Shown here in pieces: positions 41,251 through 49,280 of a stretch of 64,000 bases of DNA; position 1 is the stretch's first letter; each line of letters begins with the position of its first letter. The position numbers and the translations under genes are program-made. Source of the DNA: Variovorax paradoxus (lineage in GTDB: Bacteria > Pseudomonadota > Gammaproteobacteria > Burkholderiales > Burkholderiaceae_C); the NCBI RefSeq assembly GCF_029919115.1, contig NZ_CP123990.1, forward strand, positions 124,001 to 188,000, given 5' to 3'. The notes beneath the pieces were generated by a model. It did no database searches, was not told the DNA's origin, and saw only the letters and a program-made list of their open reading frames with translations.

Positions 41251-41286
41251 AAAAAACCCGGCCTCGCCAAAAACGAGCCGGGTTGT
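41251..41286 (-). terminator. Leader terminator of metX
   Basis: On the minus strand AACCCGGCTCG pairs with CGAGGCCGGGTT (one bulged G) around a T-rich loop and is followed by six T. It ends only five bases before the metX ATG. In this place it is an attenuator rather than the end of an upstream gene. Confidence 0.85.
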
Positions 41287-41298
41287 TCGCCAACTGAC

Positions 41299-41350
41299 TG
41301 TCTTTAGCTGAATTTATAAAGCGCCCGCAAGCTGAAGCAAATCGGCGCAG
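41299..41350 (-). promoter_or_regulatory. SAM-II-like riboswitch aptamer
   Basis: The minus-strand leader of metX carries a stem GCGCC/GGCGC (41348-41344 with 41325-41321) enclosing a loop that begins GATTT and ends CTTGCG, followed by TTTATAAATTCAGCTAAAGA. These elements, GATTT in the loop, TTGC before the second arm, ATAAAT and AGCTAAA after it, match the conserved SAM-II pseudoknot by memory. The aptamer lies just upstream of a terminator and a methionine gene, its known context. The pseudoknot pairing itself could not be fully verified by hand. Confidence 0.72.
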
Positions 41351-41374
41351 CCGGCAGTATATCGCTCCGCCGCG

Positions 41375-41938
41375 TTACCAGCCGATGATCATCACGATGC
41401 CAAGCACGAGGAAGATCGCCGCCGATATGCCGTGCACGAGCGTGATCGGCACCCGCTTCACGATCTTGTCGCCCAGCCAGACGACCGGTGCATTGGCCAG
41501 CATCATGCCGAGCGTGGTGCCCGCAACCACCCAGATGTAGGCCTCGGTGAAACGGGCAGCGAGCATCACGGTGGCAATCTGGGTCTTGTCGCCCATCTCG
41601 GCCAGGAAGAACGCAATGAGCGTGGTGCCGAAGACACCGTAGTGCGAGGCCGCGGGAGCGTCGTCTTCGTCGAGCTTGTCCGGAATCAGCATCCAGGCGG
41701 CCATGGCAATGAACGAGCCGCCAAGTATCCAGCGCAGGACCTCGGGGCCGAGCCAATGGGTGATGTAGTTGCCGACGGCACCCGCCAAGGCATGGTTGAC
41801 GATGGTGGCAGCGAAGATCCCGAGCACGATCGGCCAGGGTTTCCTGAAGCGGGCGGCAAGCAAGAGGGCCAGCAACTGGGTCTTGTCGCCCATTTCGGCG
41901 AGCGCGACCACGCCGGTTGCAACGAGAAAAGCTTCCAT
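41375..41938 (-). CDS. TMEM165/GDT1 (UPF0016) family manganese exporter
   Basis: This is a 187-residue protein with six transmembrane helices arranged as two homologous halves. Each half carries the family motif EMGDKTQ (residues about 15-21 and 112-118), which binds the cation. Bacterial relatives export manganese. ATG 41938 starts MEAFLVATGVVALAEMGDKTQ; upstream frame to 41995 belongs to the leader. It is preceded by a Mn-sensing riboswitch-like leader and followed by the metX leader. Confidence 0.92.
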   Translation of the reverse strand: MEAFLVATGVVALAEMGDKTQLLALLLAARFRKPWPIVLGIFAATIVNHALAGAVGNYITHWLGPEVLRWILGGSFIAMAAWMLIPDKLDEDDAPAASHYGVFGTTLIAFFLAEMGDKTQIATVMLAARFTEAYIWVVAGTTLGMMLANAPVVWLGDKIVKRVPITLVHGISAAIFLVLGIVMIIGW

Positions 41939-41972
41939 GAGAGAGAGGTTCCTTGGGCCGAAGGACGCAATT

Positions 41973-42128
41973 GACCGTGCAACACCTTCGGCCATATTCC
42001 CGAAGTTGCACGGTCAAAGGTCTCGCCAGGTGAATCACTGCACGCGCCATGTCCTGTGTGGGGCAGGACAAGTCTGTTGACGCGGGCCCTTCTCGCGGTG
42101 GAAGGCGGCTACTCCCCAATGACGGGTG
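41973..42128 (-). promoter_or_regulatory. Putative yybP-ykoY (Mn2+) riboswitch
   Basis: The minus-strand leader begins GTCATTGGGGAGTAGCC and later has GCGTCAACAGAC, the two most conserved segments of the yybP-ykoY manganese riboswitch, and ends CCTTTGAC, which can pair with GTCATTGG to close the outer stem. Downstream, TTGACCGTGCAAC pairs with GTTGCACGGTCAA in a long hairpin (41971-42017) that competes for the closing stem and is the likely expression platform. It precedes a GDT1-type manganese exporter, the expected target. Confidence 0.78.
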
Positions 42129-42351
42129 GATTCTACCTGTGCCGTTTGCAGCCCCCTTCGGGCACCATTTTGTAAGCGGGCGCTAGCTTCTTCTAATTTC
42201 TATCGGCCCTACAGGAAGCAGCAAATTCCTGCTTGCATTTTGTGTATTTCACCCATAATGCACGAGCCTCCCTCTTCATTTTGCCGGGGCGGCAGTTCGG
42301 TGATCGGTCAGTTTCGCGCGACTCGACAGCTCTTGGTTGAGTGATGCTTTC

Positions 42352-42393
42352 GGGACTCCATCGCTTTTCTTGCTATGTGTTTATAGGAGTCCC
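42352..42393 (+). promoter_or_regulatory. Hairpin sequestering the ribosome site of the RNA-binding protein gene
   Basis: GGGACTCC (42352-42359) and GGAGTCCC (42386-42393) form a perfect eight-base stem around a 26-base T-rich loop. The right arm contains the GGAG ribosome site, three bases short of ATG 42397. This could make translation temperature- or protein-dependent. Confidence 0.6.
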
Positions 42394-42396
42394 TTG

Positions 42397-42978
42397 ATGG
42401 GCAACAAACTGTATGTCGGCAACCTGCCTTACTCGGTGCGCGACGGTGATCTCGAACAGGCTTTCGGACAATTCGGCTCGGTGACCAGTGCAAAGGTCAT
42501 GATGGAACGCGACACGGGCCGCTCGAAGGGCTTCGGCTTTGTCGAGATGGGCAGCGACGCGGAAGCCCAGGCAGCAATCAACGGCATGAACGGCCAGCCC
42601 CTGGGCGGCCGCAGCGTCGTCGTCAATGAAGCACGCCCGATGGAAGCACGTCCCCCGCGCAGCGGTGGTGGCGGCTACGGCGGCGGCGGTGGTGGTTATG
42701 GCGGCGGTGGTGGCGGTGGCTACGGCGGCGGCGGTGGTGGCTACGGTGGTGGTGGCGATCGCAGCGGCGGTGGTGGTGGCTACGGCGGTGGCGGCGATCG
42801 CAGCGGCGGCGGTGGCCGTTCCGGTGGTGGCGGCTATAGCGGTGGTGGCCGCAGTGGCGGCGGCGGTGGTGGTGGCGACGGCGGTTTCCGCAGCCCCTAC
42901 GGCGCCGGTCCCCGTGGCGGCGGCGGTGGCCGCTCCGGCGGTGGTGGCGGCTACGGCGGCGGAAACAGCGGCTACTGA
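42397..42978 (+). CDS. RRM domain, glycine-rich RNA-binding protein
   Basis: This 193-residue protein has an N-terminal RNA recognition motif with RNP2 KLYVGNLPY and RNP1 KGFGFVEM, plus DLEQAFGQFGSVTSAKVM between. Residues 85-193 are Gly-rich with repeated GGGGYGGG and RSGGGG, like cold-induced RNA-binding proteins. It would bind single-stranded RNA in the cytoplasm and may act as an RNA chaperone. ATG 42397 is preferred over an upstream frame because of ggag at 42386-42389. Promoter-like TTGCAT and CATAAT (42234-42260) lie upstream but with a short 15-base spacer. Confidence 0.93.
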   Translation: MGNKLYVGNLPYSVRDGDLEQAFGQFGSVTSAKVMMERDTGRSKGFGFVEMGSDAEAQAAINGMNGQPLGGRSVVVNEARPMEARPPRSGGGGYGGGGGGYGGGGGGGYGGGGGGYGGGGDRSGGGGGYGGGGDRSGGGGRSGGGGYSGGGRSGGGGGGGDGGFRSPYGAGPRGGGGGRSGGGGGYGGGNSGY

Positions 42979-42999
42979 GCCCTGCCTTCCGGGCACACA

Positions 43000-43026
43000 A
43001 AAAAAGGCTCCTCGGGAGCCTTTTTT
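43000..43026. terminator. Bidirectional rho-independent terminator
   Basis: GGCTCC pairs with GGAGCC around TCG (43006-43020), with seven A on the left and six T on the right. It separates the RNA-binding protein gene from the convergent SDR gene. Confidence 0.88.
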
Positions 43027-43064
43027 GTTGGTCTTTGCTGCAGGCCGGCGTGCGGCGAAAAAAA

Positions 43065-43847
43065 TCAGCTTTCGCCGCTGCGCTTCTTGCGGCCCCGCCC
43101 TTGCACGGCGCGGTCGAGCAGGGCGTTCGGCAGCATGCGCATGAACTTGGCAATGACACCCATCTGCCACGGAATGACGCGGTAGCTGGTGCCGGCCTCG
43201 ATGGCGCCGAGCGCCTGTTCCGCAAAGTCTTCGGCCTTCATGAGAAAGGGCATGCCGTACCGGTTGCCCTGTGTCAGCGGCGTGTCGATGTAGCCGGGGC
43301 AGATGGTGACGACCTTGACGCCGCTTTTGTGCAATTCGCCCCGCAAGCTCTCGCAGTACGCGACCACGCCCGCCTTGCTGGCGCAATAGGCGCCATGTCC
43401 GGGCAGGCCGCGAATGGCCGCGACGCTCCCGATGCCAACGAGCCGGCCGCTGCCGCGCTGCCGCATCGCCGCCACGAAGGGATGGAAGGTGGCCATCAGG
43501 CCCACGTTGTTGGTGGCAAAGGTTCGCGCCATCACGTCGATGTCTTCCCGCTCGGTCGTGTCGACGCCGACGCTGATGCCCGCGTTGGCAATCACCACAT
43601 CGGGCAGGCCCTGGCGCTCGATGCAGGCGGCCCCGGCGGCCACGATGCTGTCTGTCTGCGCCACGTCCGCGCTATAGACCTGGTAGCGGGCCGGATCCAG
43701 GTTGCGCGCGGCTGCCCACGATTCGATCTCGGCGGTGCGCCGCGCGACGAGTGCCAGCCGGTAGCCGGCGTCGTGGAAGCTGGCGGCCAGAGCCTGGCCG
43801 ATGCCGCTCGATGCACCGGTGATGAAGACTAGCGGGGACGTACTCAT
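43065..43847 (-). CDS. Short-chain dehydrogenase/reductase
   Basis: This 260-residue NAD(P)-dependent oxidoreductase has the nucleotide motif TGASSGIGQALA near residue 10, NAG at about residue 88, and the catalytic Ser-Tyr-Lys in IGSVAAIRGLPGHGAYCASKAG. The C-terminus is basic (GRGRKKRSGES). It lies 34 bases after lptC on the same strand in a position where lptA is often found, but it bears no relation to LPS transport by sequence. Substrate is unknown. Confidence 0.92.
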   Translation of the reverse strand: MSTSPLVFITGASSGIGQALAASFHDAGYRLALVARRTAEIESWAAARNLDPARYQVYSADVAQTDSIVAAGAACIERQGLPDVVIANAGISVGVDTTEREDIDVMARTFATNNVGLMATFHPFVAAMRQRGSGRLVGIGSVAAIRGLPGHGAYCASKAGVVAYCESLRGELHKSGVKVVTICPGYIDTPLTQGNRYGMPFLMKAEDFAEQALGAIEAGTSYRVIPWQMGVIAKFMRMLPNALLDRAVQGRGRKKRSGES

Positions 43848-43881
43848 GGGGTGCGAGGGGCTTACGGTAGATTTTTCTGTT

Positions 43882-44526
43882 TCAGCGCGGCTTGCCGCCT
43901 GGGGTGGCCGCCGACGGAATCAGAACGCCGCGCACCCGCCCGGTCAGGTTGGCGACCCCGCTCAGGTTGTCGTAGTCGAGGTTGTCCGCAGTGAACTGGT
44001 CGGTCCCGCGGATGAGCGTGACAGGCTTGTTCGAAGTCACGCGTTCGCTGTCGAGAAAGGCATGGAGAAAGTCACCGCGAAACTCGAGCCGCGGCGTGCC
44101 CTTGCCATTGGGATTGACGACCGGATCGCGGATGACGACCGCGTTGCCGAACAGCTGGATCTCGCTGCCGTCGGAATTCGAGAGGCCGCGATTGGCGGTG
44201 GCATGGGTCGTGTAGCCCTGCGGCGACACGGAGCGAACGCGCACGTCGTCGACTTCGGTGGTGTCGGTGTCGGGGTAATGCCGGCCTTCCTTGCCGTGGA
44301 GTTCGCTGCGCAAGTCACCGTTGGGCAGGTAGTTCTTGATGACGAAGCCCCGCATGAAATAGTCGGGCTCGTGCGTGGGCGCGGCCTTGGTGGTGGGCTC
44401 GAGCAGCTTGGGCGCATTGCGCACCAGCCAGTAGGTACCGAGCGCCACGGCCGCCGTCAGGATGATGGGCAGGTAGATGGTGGCGCGGTCGACCGCGTTG
44501 CGCAGCAGGTTCCAGGCGCGGCTCAT
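43882..44526 (-). CDS. lptC: LPS export ABC transporter periplasmic protein LptC
   Basis: This 214-residue protein has one N-terminal membrane anchor (TIYLPIILTAAVALGTYWLV) and a periplasmic beta-jellyroll with EPDYFMRGFVIKNYLPNGDLRSELHGKEGRHYPDTDTTEVDDV. It links the LptBFG transporter to LptA in the periplasmic bridge. The start overlaps the kdsC stop in ATGA. lptA and lptB, often next, are not found downstream here. Confidence 0.92.
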   Translation of the reverse strand: MSRAWNLLRNAVDRATIYLPIILTAAVALGTYWLVRNAPKLLEPTTKAAPTHEPDYFMRGFVIKNYLPNGDLRSELHGKEGRHYPDTDTTEVDDVRVRSVSPQGYTTHATANRGLSNSDGSEIQLFGNAVVIRDPVVNPNGKGTPRLEFRGDFLHAFLDSERVTSNKPVTLIRGTDQFTADNLDYDNLSGVANLTGRVRGVLIPSAATPGGKPR

Positions 44527-45071
44527 TGCGTGGGACCTCGCGCGGCATCGAGCAGGCGCCTGTACTGGCCGCAGGCCGTCAGCAGCAGATCGCAGAACTC
44601 GCGCGCCGCGCCTTCGCCGCCGCGCGCACGGGTCACGTAGTTGACGGCGTCTCGCACTTCCACATGCGCGTTGGCGGGCGCCGCTGCAAACCCGGCGCGC
44701 GCCAGCACCGGCAGGTCGGGCCAGTCGTCGCCGATGGCCGCGGCCTGGTGCCAGCCGAAGCCCAGCTGTTCGAGCATGGCTTCGGCCGCGGGCAGCTTGT
44801 CTTCGGTGCCGTAGCGCACATGCTGGATGCCGAGCGCCTCGAGCCGCACGCGCAGCGGCTTGGAATCGCGCCCGGTAATGACCGCCGGCGTGATGCCGGC
44901 GAGGCGAAGCAGCTTGAGCCCGTAGCCGTCGAGAATGCTGAAGCGCTTGAGGGTTTCGCCGTGTTCGGTGAAATAAACGCCGCCGTCGGTCAGCACGCCG
45001 TCGATGTCGAAGAAGGCCATGCGCACATCCTGTGCGGCCAGCAAGGTTTCGGCCTGGAAGTCGAGCGGCAT
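44523..45071 (-). CDS. kdsC: 3-deoxy-D-manno-octulosonate 8-phosphate phosphatase
   Basis: This 182-residue HAD-family phosphatase yields KDO from KDO-8-phosphate. The catalytic aspartates are in FFDIDGVLTDGGVYF (residues about 20-34); TGRDSKPL and AIGDDWPDLPVL are the later HAD motifs. It is a tetrameric cap-less type. Its start shares one base with the kdsD stop. Confidence 0.95.
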   Translation of the reverse strand: MPLDFQAETLLAAQDVRMAFFDIDGVLTDGGVYFTEHGETLKRFSILDGYGLKLLRLAGITPAVITGRDSKPLRVRLEALGIQHVRYGTEDKLPAAEAMLEQLGFGWHQAAAIGDDWPDLPVLARAGFAAAPANAHVEVRDAVNYVTRARGGEGAAREFCDLLLTACGQYRRLLDAARGPTQ

Positions 45072-46069
45072 CAGATGACCTTCGCGCGCATCAGATCGTT
45101 GATGCTGAGCGCGCCGATCAAATGCCCTGCGGGGTCGACGATGAGCACGCTGGTGATGCGGTGTTCTTCCATCAGCTCGGCCGCCTCGACCGCCAGCGCC
45201 TCGGCACGCAGCGTGCGCGGCCCGGGGTGCATCACGTCGGCGGCGGTGAGGCCGCGCAGGTCGCCGCCGGTTTCGACCTGGCGGCGCAAATCGCCGTCGG
45301 TAAAGATGCCGATGGCGCGGCCATCAGCGTCGACCACGGCCGTGGCGCCCAAGCCTTTGGAGCTCATTTCGCGCATCAATTCGCTGAGCGTTGCGGTGGG
45401 CGCCACGCGCGGCACCTCGTCGCCCGAGCGCATCACGTCGCTCACATGGGTAAGGAGCTTGCGGCCCAGCGCACCGCCGGGGTGCGAGCGCGCGAAGTCT
45501 TCGGAGCCGAAACCGCGCGCGTCGAGCAGCGCCACCGCCAGTGCATCGCCCATCGCCATCTGCGCGGTGGTGCTTGCGGTGGGGGCCAGGTTGAGCGGGC
45601 AGGCTTCCTTGGCAACGCCGGCATCGATCACGATGTCGGCATGGCGCGCCAAGGTGGAATCGGTGCGGCCGGTCATGGCGATGAGGGGCACGCCCTGGCG
45701 CTTGACCACGGGCAGGATCACGGTGAGCTCGTCGACCTCGCCGCTGTTGGAGATGGCCAGCACCAGGTCGACCGACTTGATCATGCCGAGGTCGCCGTGG
45801 CTGGCCTCGGCCGGGTGGACGAACATGGCCGGCGTGCCGGTGGAGGCCAGGGTGGCGGCAATCTTGCGGCCGACATGGCCGCTCTTGCCCATGCCCATGA
45901 CGACCACGCGGCCGCGCACTTCGAGGACCTTGCGCACGGCCTCCACGAAGCTGGGACCCACGCGCGACTTGAGGCCGAGTACGGCATCGGACTCGATGTC
46001 GAAGGTGGCACGGGCCCGCGCGAGTATTGCGTCGGCGTCGACCACGGGGGGCAGGGGAGCTGAACTCAT
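45071..46069 (-). CDS. kdsD: Arabinose 5-phosphate isomerase (KpsF/GutQ family)
   Basis: This 332-residue protein has an N-terminal SIS sugar-isomerase domain (VVMGMGKSGHVGRKIAATLASTGTPAMFVHPAEASHGDLGMI) and two C-terminal CBS domains (MRSGDEVPRV to the end, ending INDLMRAKVI). It converts ribulose 5-phosphate to arabinose 5-phosphate for KDO synthesis. It begins the kdsD-kdsC-lptC operon and is divergent from the antiporter gene at 46157, with 87 bases between. Confidence 0.95.
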   Translation of the reverse strand: MSSAPLPPVVDADAILARARATFDIESDAVLGLKSRVGPSFVEAVRKVLEVRGRVVVMGMGKSGHVGRKIAATLASTGTPAMFVHPAEASHGDLGMIKSVDLVLAISNSGEVDELTVILPVVKRQGVPLIAMTGRTDSTLARHADIVIDAGVAKEACPLNLAPTASTTAQMAMGDALAVALLDARGFGSEDFARSHPGGALGRKLLTHVSDVMRSGDEVPRVAPTATLSELMREMSSKGLGATAVVDADGRAIGIFTDGDLRRQVETGGDLRGLTAADVMHPGPRTLRAEALAVEAAELMEEHRITSVLIVDPAGHLIGALSINDLMRAKVI

Positions 46070-46156
46070 CGGCGGATTTTACGGGCCGCCCGGCCTCTGC
46101 CGTCATCGGGGGAAAGCGGCGCGTGCGGGGCATGGACATTGCTCTAGCATCCAGCC

Positions 46157-48142
46157 ATGTCTTCGTTCGATCTCACGCTGTTGTATTTGCTTGCCGCTGT
46201 CATCGGCGTCGTGGTCTGCCGCTCGCTGAAGCTGCCGCCGATGCTCGGCTATCTGTCTGCCGGCGTGCTGATCGGCCCTCATGCGCTGGCATTGGCTCAG
46301 AACTCCGAAGGCATTCGCCACCTGGGCGAGTTTGGCGTGGTGTTCCTGATGTTCGTCATCGGGCTGGAGTTCAGCCTGCCCAAGCTGCGCGCCATGCGCA
46401 AGCACGTTTTCGGGCTCGGCCTGCTCCAGGTGCTGCTGACCATGACGCTCGCCACCGCGGGCGCGCTCTTGATCGCCTCGCAGCTGCCGCCGGCCTGGCG
46501 GCTCGGCTGGCAAACGGCGCTGGCACTGTCGGGCGCGCTCACCATGAGCAGCACTGCCATCGTGGTCAAGCTGATGGCCGAGCGGCTCGAGCTTGAAAGC
46601 GAGCACGGCAAGCGCGTGATGGGCGTGCTGCTGTTCCAGGACTTGGCGGTGGTGCCGCTGCTGGTGCTGATTCCCGCTCTTGGCGCGCCACCCGAGGCGC
46701 TGGCCAAGGCGATCGGCTTCGCGATGGTGAAGGCGGTCCTGCTGATCGGCGTGCTGCTTTATGGCGGGCCGCGGGTCATGCGCTGGTGGCTCACGCTCGT
46801 GGCCCGGCGGCGCAGCGAAGAGCTCTTCATCCTGAACGTGCTGCTGATCACGCTCGGCCTGGCCTGGCTCACCGAGCTGGCCGGCCTGAGCCTCGCGCTG
46901 GGCGCCTTCATCGCCGGCATGCTGGTTTCGGAGACCGAATACAAGCACCAGGTGGAAACCGACATCCGACCGTTCCACGACGTGCTGCTGGGCCTCTTCT
47001 TCATCACGGTGGGCATGTCGCTCGACTGGCACATCGTGGTGGACCGCTGGGCGCTGGTGGGTGTGCTGCTGCTGGTACCGTTGGCCTTCAAACTCGTCCT
47101 GGTGACGGTGCTGGCGCGAGTGCTTGGCGCCACATCGGGCGTGTCGCTGCGCACCGGCCTCTACCTGGCGCAGGCCGGCGAATTCGGCTTTGTGCTGCTG
47201 ACGCTCGCGCAGGAGCGCAGCCTGCTGCCGCCGTGGCTGGCCAATCCGGTGCTGGCGTCGATGGTGCTGTCGATGCTGGCCACGCCGTTCATCGTGATGT
47301 ACACCAACGCCATCGTGCGCAAGCTGGTGGCGAGCGACTGGCTCCAGCAGTCGCTGCAGATGACGTCCATCGCGCGCAAGACCATCAACACCGCCAAGCA
47401 CGTGATCATCTGCGGCTACGGGCGCTGCGGCCAGAACCTGGCCCGCATCCTGGAGCGCGAAGGCATTCCCTACATGGCGCTCGACCTCGACCCCGACCGG
47501 GTACGCCAGGCTGCGGCCGCCGGCGATTCGGTGGTGTTCGGCGATGCGGCGCGGCTGCAGGCGCTGATGGCGGCCGGCCTGGCCCGCGCCAGCGCCGTGG
47601 TCGTGACCTATCTCGACGTGCCCGGCGCCATGAAGGTGCTGGCCAACACGCGCGCCCATGCGCCGCAGGTGCCGGTGATCGTGCGCACGCAGGACGACCA
47701 CGACCTGGAAAAGTTGCAGGCGGCCGGCGCGACCGAAGTGGTGCCCGAAGCCATCGAGGGTTCGCTGATGCTCGCAAGCCATGCGCTGGCGCTGGTCGGC
47801 GTGCCGATGCGGCGCGTGATCCGCGTGGTGCAGGACCAGCGCGACGCGCGCTACAACTTGCTGCGCGGCTACTTTCACGGTGCCGACGACGACAACGCGG
47901 ACGAGCTCGACCACGAGCGGCTCGACACCTTCACGCTCACCCCCGGAGCCCGGGCCGTGGGCCAGACGCTGGCGCGGGTGGCACTGGAAACGCTGGGGGT
48001 GCGCATCGCCGGCCTGCGCCGGCATGACGGGCAACCGCAGGTGCCCACCGAAGACACGGTGCTGACGGACGGCGACACCCTGGTGCTGTCGGGCAAGCCC
48101 GCCGCGTTGGCCATCGCCATCGAGCGGCTGCAAAAAGGCTGA
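46157..48142 (+). CDS. CPA2 family monovalent cation:proton antiporter with TrkA-N domain (KefB/KefC-like)
   Basis: This 661-residue inner-membrane protein has about 12 helices in residues 1-390 with GYLSAGVLIGPHAL and QDLAVVPLLVLIPALG, then a TrkA-N (RCK) domain VIICGYGRCGQNLARILEREGIPYMALD around residue 418 and a C-terminal TrkA-C-like segment. Kef-type transporters exchange potassium for protons and respond to ligand or redox state through the RCK domain. ATG 46157 lies near a strand switch from kdsD. Confidence 0.9.
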   Translation: MSSFDLTLLYLLAAVIGVVVCRSLKLPPMLGYLSAGVLIGPHALALAQNSEGIRHLGEFGVVFLMFVIGLEFSLPKLRAMRKHVFGLGLLQVLLTMTLATAGALLIASQLPPAWRLGWQTALALSGALTMSSTAIVVKLMAERLELESEHGKRVMGVLLFQDLAVVPLLVLIPALGAPPEALAKAIGFAMVKAVLLIGVLLYGGPRVMRWWLTLVARRRSEELFILNVLLITLGLAWLTELAGLSLALGAFIAGMLVSETEYKHQVETDIRPFHDVLLGLFFITVGMSLDWHIVVDRWALVGVLLLVPLAFKLVLVTVLARVLGATSGVSLRTGLYLAQAGEFGFVLLTLAQERSLLPPWLANPVLASMVLSMLATPFIVMYTNAIVRKLVASDWLQQSLQMTSIARKTINTAKHVIICGYGRCGQNLARILEREGIPYMALDLDPDRVRQAAAAGDSVVFGDAARLQALMAAGLARASAVVVTYLDVPGAMKVLANTRAHAPQVPVIVRTQDDHDLEKLQAAGATEVVPEAIEGSLMLASHALALVGVPMRRVIRVVQDQRDARYNLLRGYFHGADDDNADELDHERLDTFTLTPGARAVGQTLARVALETLGVRIAGLRRHDGQPQVPTEDTVLTDGDTLVLSGKPAALAIAIERLQKG

Positions 48143-48187
48143 CTTGGCAACTTGGGCAGCAGGAGCTACGGCCGCTTTGGGACGTGC

Positions 48188-49192
48188 TCAGTTCACCAGC
48201 GTGGGATTGCGCTTTTCTTCTTCGATCCGCTGTTGCCGGCGCACTGCCTCGCATTGCGCGTGCGGCTTGAATTCGGGCTTGAGGCATTGCGCGGCCATGC
48301 ATTGGGCCTTCGCGATGAAATTGCGGTCGCCGCAGGCGGACATCGGATCGGCCGGCCCGGCCGCTGCGGGCTGCGGCGCGGGCGCGGCGGCGGCTGCCGG
48401 CGCGGTTTCGGGCGCGCCGGGTTGCGATGCCGCCGCTGGCGCCGGCTTGCGCAGCTTTGCCGCGGCGGAAGGCTTCGGGGGGGTCGTGGGCGCAGGGATC
48501 GCCGTGGCCGTGGCCGCGGCCGCGGCAGCAGGTGCGGCGTCTGCGGCAGCTGGTGGCTCGGCAGGCTGAGGCTCCGGTGCTGCCGGGGGGGTCTCGGGCA
48601 CTGCGGCGGGCGCAACGGCCTGCGTAGCGGGCGGGGTTCCGGGCGCGTCCGGCGCCGCGGCTTCAACCCGCTCGGCCGGCTTGCCCTTTCCGTAGCCGTG
48701 CCAGCCGGCAACGATCATGAGCAGGCCCACCGCCAGCAACACCAGCCAAAGCAGCATCCCGCGCAAGCGCGACGGTTTGGGTACCTCGGCGGGTGCGGGC
48801 CGCGGGGTCTTTGGCCTGGAGGACTTCCTGGCGCGGGGCTCGCGCGGCGGCGAAGGCGGCCGTTTGGAGCGGCCCGCCCCGACGATGACGGTCTTTTCTT
48901 CGGCCCGCTCCGCCGCTGCATCAGCGTAAGGAGCTTGCGAAGCAAGCGGCAAATTGGCGTCGAAGAGTCCGCCCGGAATGGTGGGGGCGCGCAGTTGCGC
49001 GGGAGCTGTAGCGGCCCATTCGCGCTCCGACCGGCCTTCTGGCGCAGGCGGGGGCGCCATTGGTGCAGGGGATGTGGGGGATGTGGGCGCGGGGGGTGTG
49101 GATGGCGCTGCCGCCAGCTTGCCACCGCAACTCCTGCAGAAATTCGCGCCTTCGCGGTTCTCCGCGCTGCACACCGGACAGATCAAGGCCAT
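48188..49192 (-). CDS. Zinc-ribbon, proline/alanine-rich membrane protein
   Basis: This 334-residue protein begins MALICPVCSAENREGANFCRSCGGKL, a clear zinc ribbon of the CPxC-CxxC type. Residues 30-150 are Pro/Ala-rich, a single membrane helix (LLWLVLLAVGLLMIVAGWH) lies near residue 160, and a second Pro/Ala-rich stretch leads to a compact cysteine-containing end with SACGDRNFIAKAQCMAAQCLKP. The start is ATG 49192; the longer frame to 49222 lacks support. The Cys-rich end may form a disulfide domain outside the cytoplasm, by inference. Not recognised by family name. Confidence 0.8.
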   Translation of the reverse strand: MALICPVCSAENREGANFCRSCGGKLAAAPSTPPAPTSPTSPAPMAPPPAPEGRSEREWAATAPAQLRAPTIPGGLFDANLPLASQAPYADAAAERAEEKTVIVGAGRSKRPPSPPREPRARKSSRPKTPRPAPAEVPKPSRLRGMLLWLVLLAVGLLMIVAGWHGYGKGKPAERVEAAAPDAPGTPPATQAVAPAAVPETPPAAPEPQPAEPPAAADAAPAAAAAATATAIPAPTTPPKPSAAAKLRKPAPAAASQPGAPETAPAAAAAPAPQPAAAGPADPMSACGDRNFIAKAQCMAAQCLKPEFKPHAQCEAVRRQQRIEEEKRNPTLVN

Positions 49193-49280
49193 GACGACTG
49201 ACTTCTGGGGAAACGATTTCAAAAAAACTGGCTGCGAAGAGCCGTCTGGGCCTGGATTGCGGAACTGACCCGATGGATGT

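Noticed and set aside
42234..42260. Promoter-like TTGCAT and CATAAT upstream of the RNA-binding protein gene
   Set aside because: The spacer is only about 15 bases and alternatives overlap, so it is not listed as an independent promoter.
42658..42978. GC-rich nucleotide repeats resembling a repeat array
   Set aside because: They encode the Gly-rich tail of the RRM protein, are irregular in spacing and lack the direct-repeat/spacer order of CRISPR.
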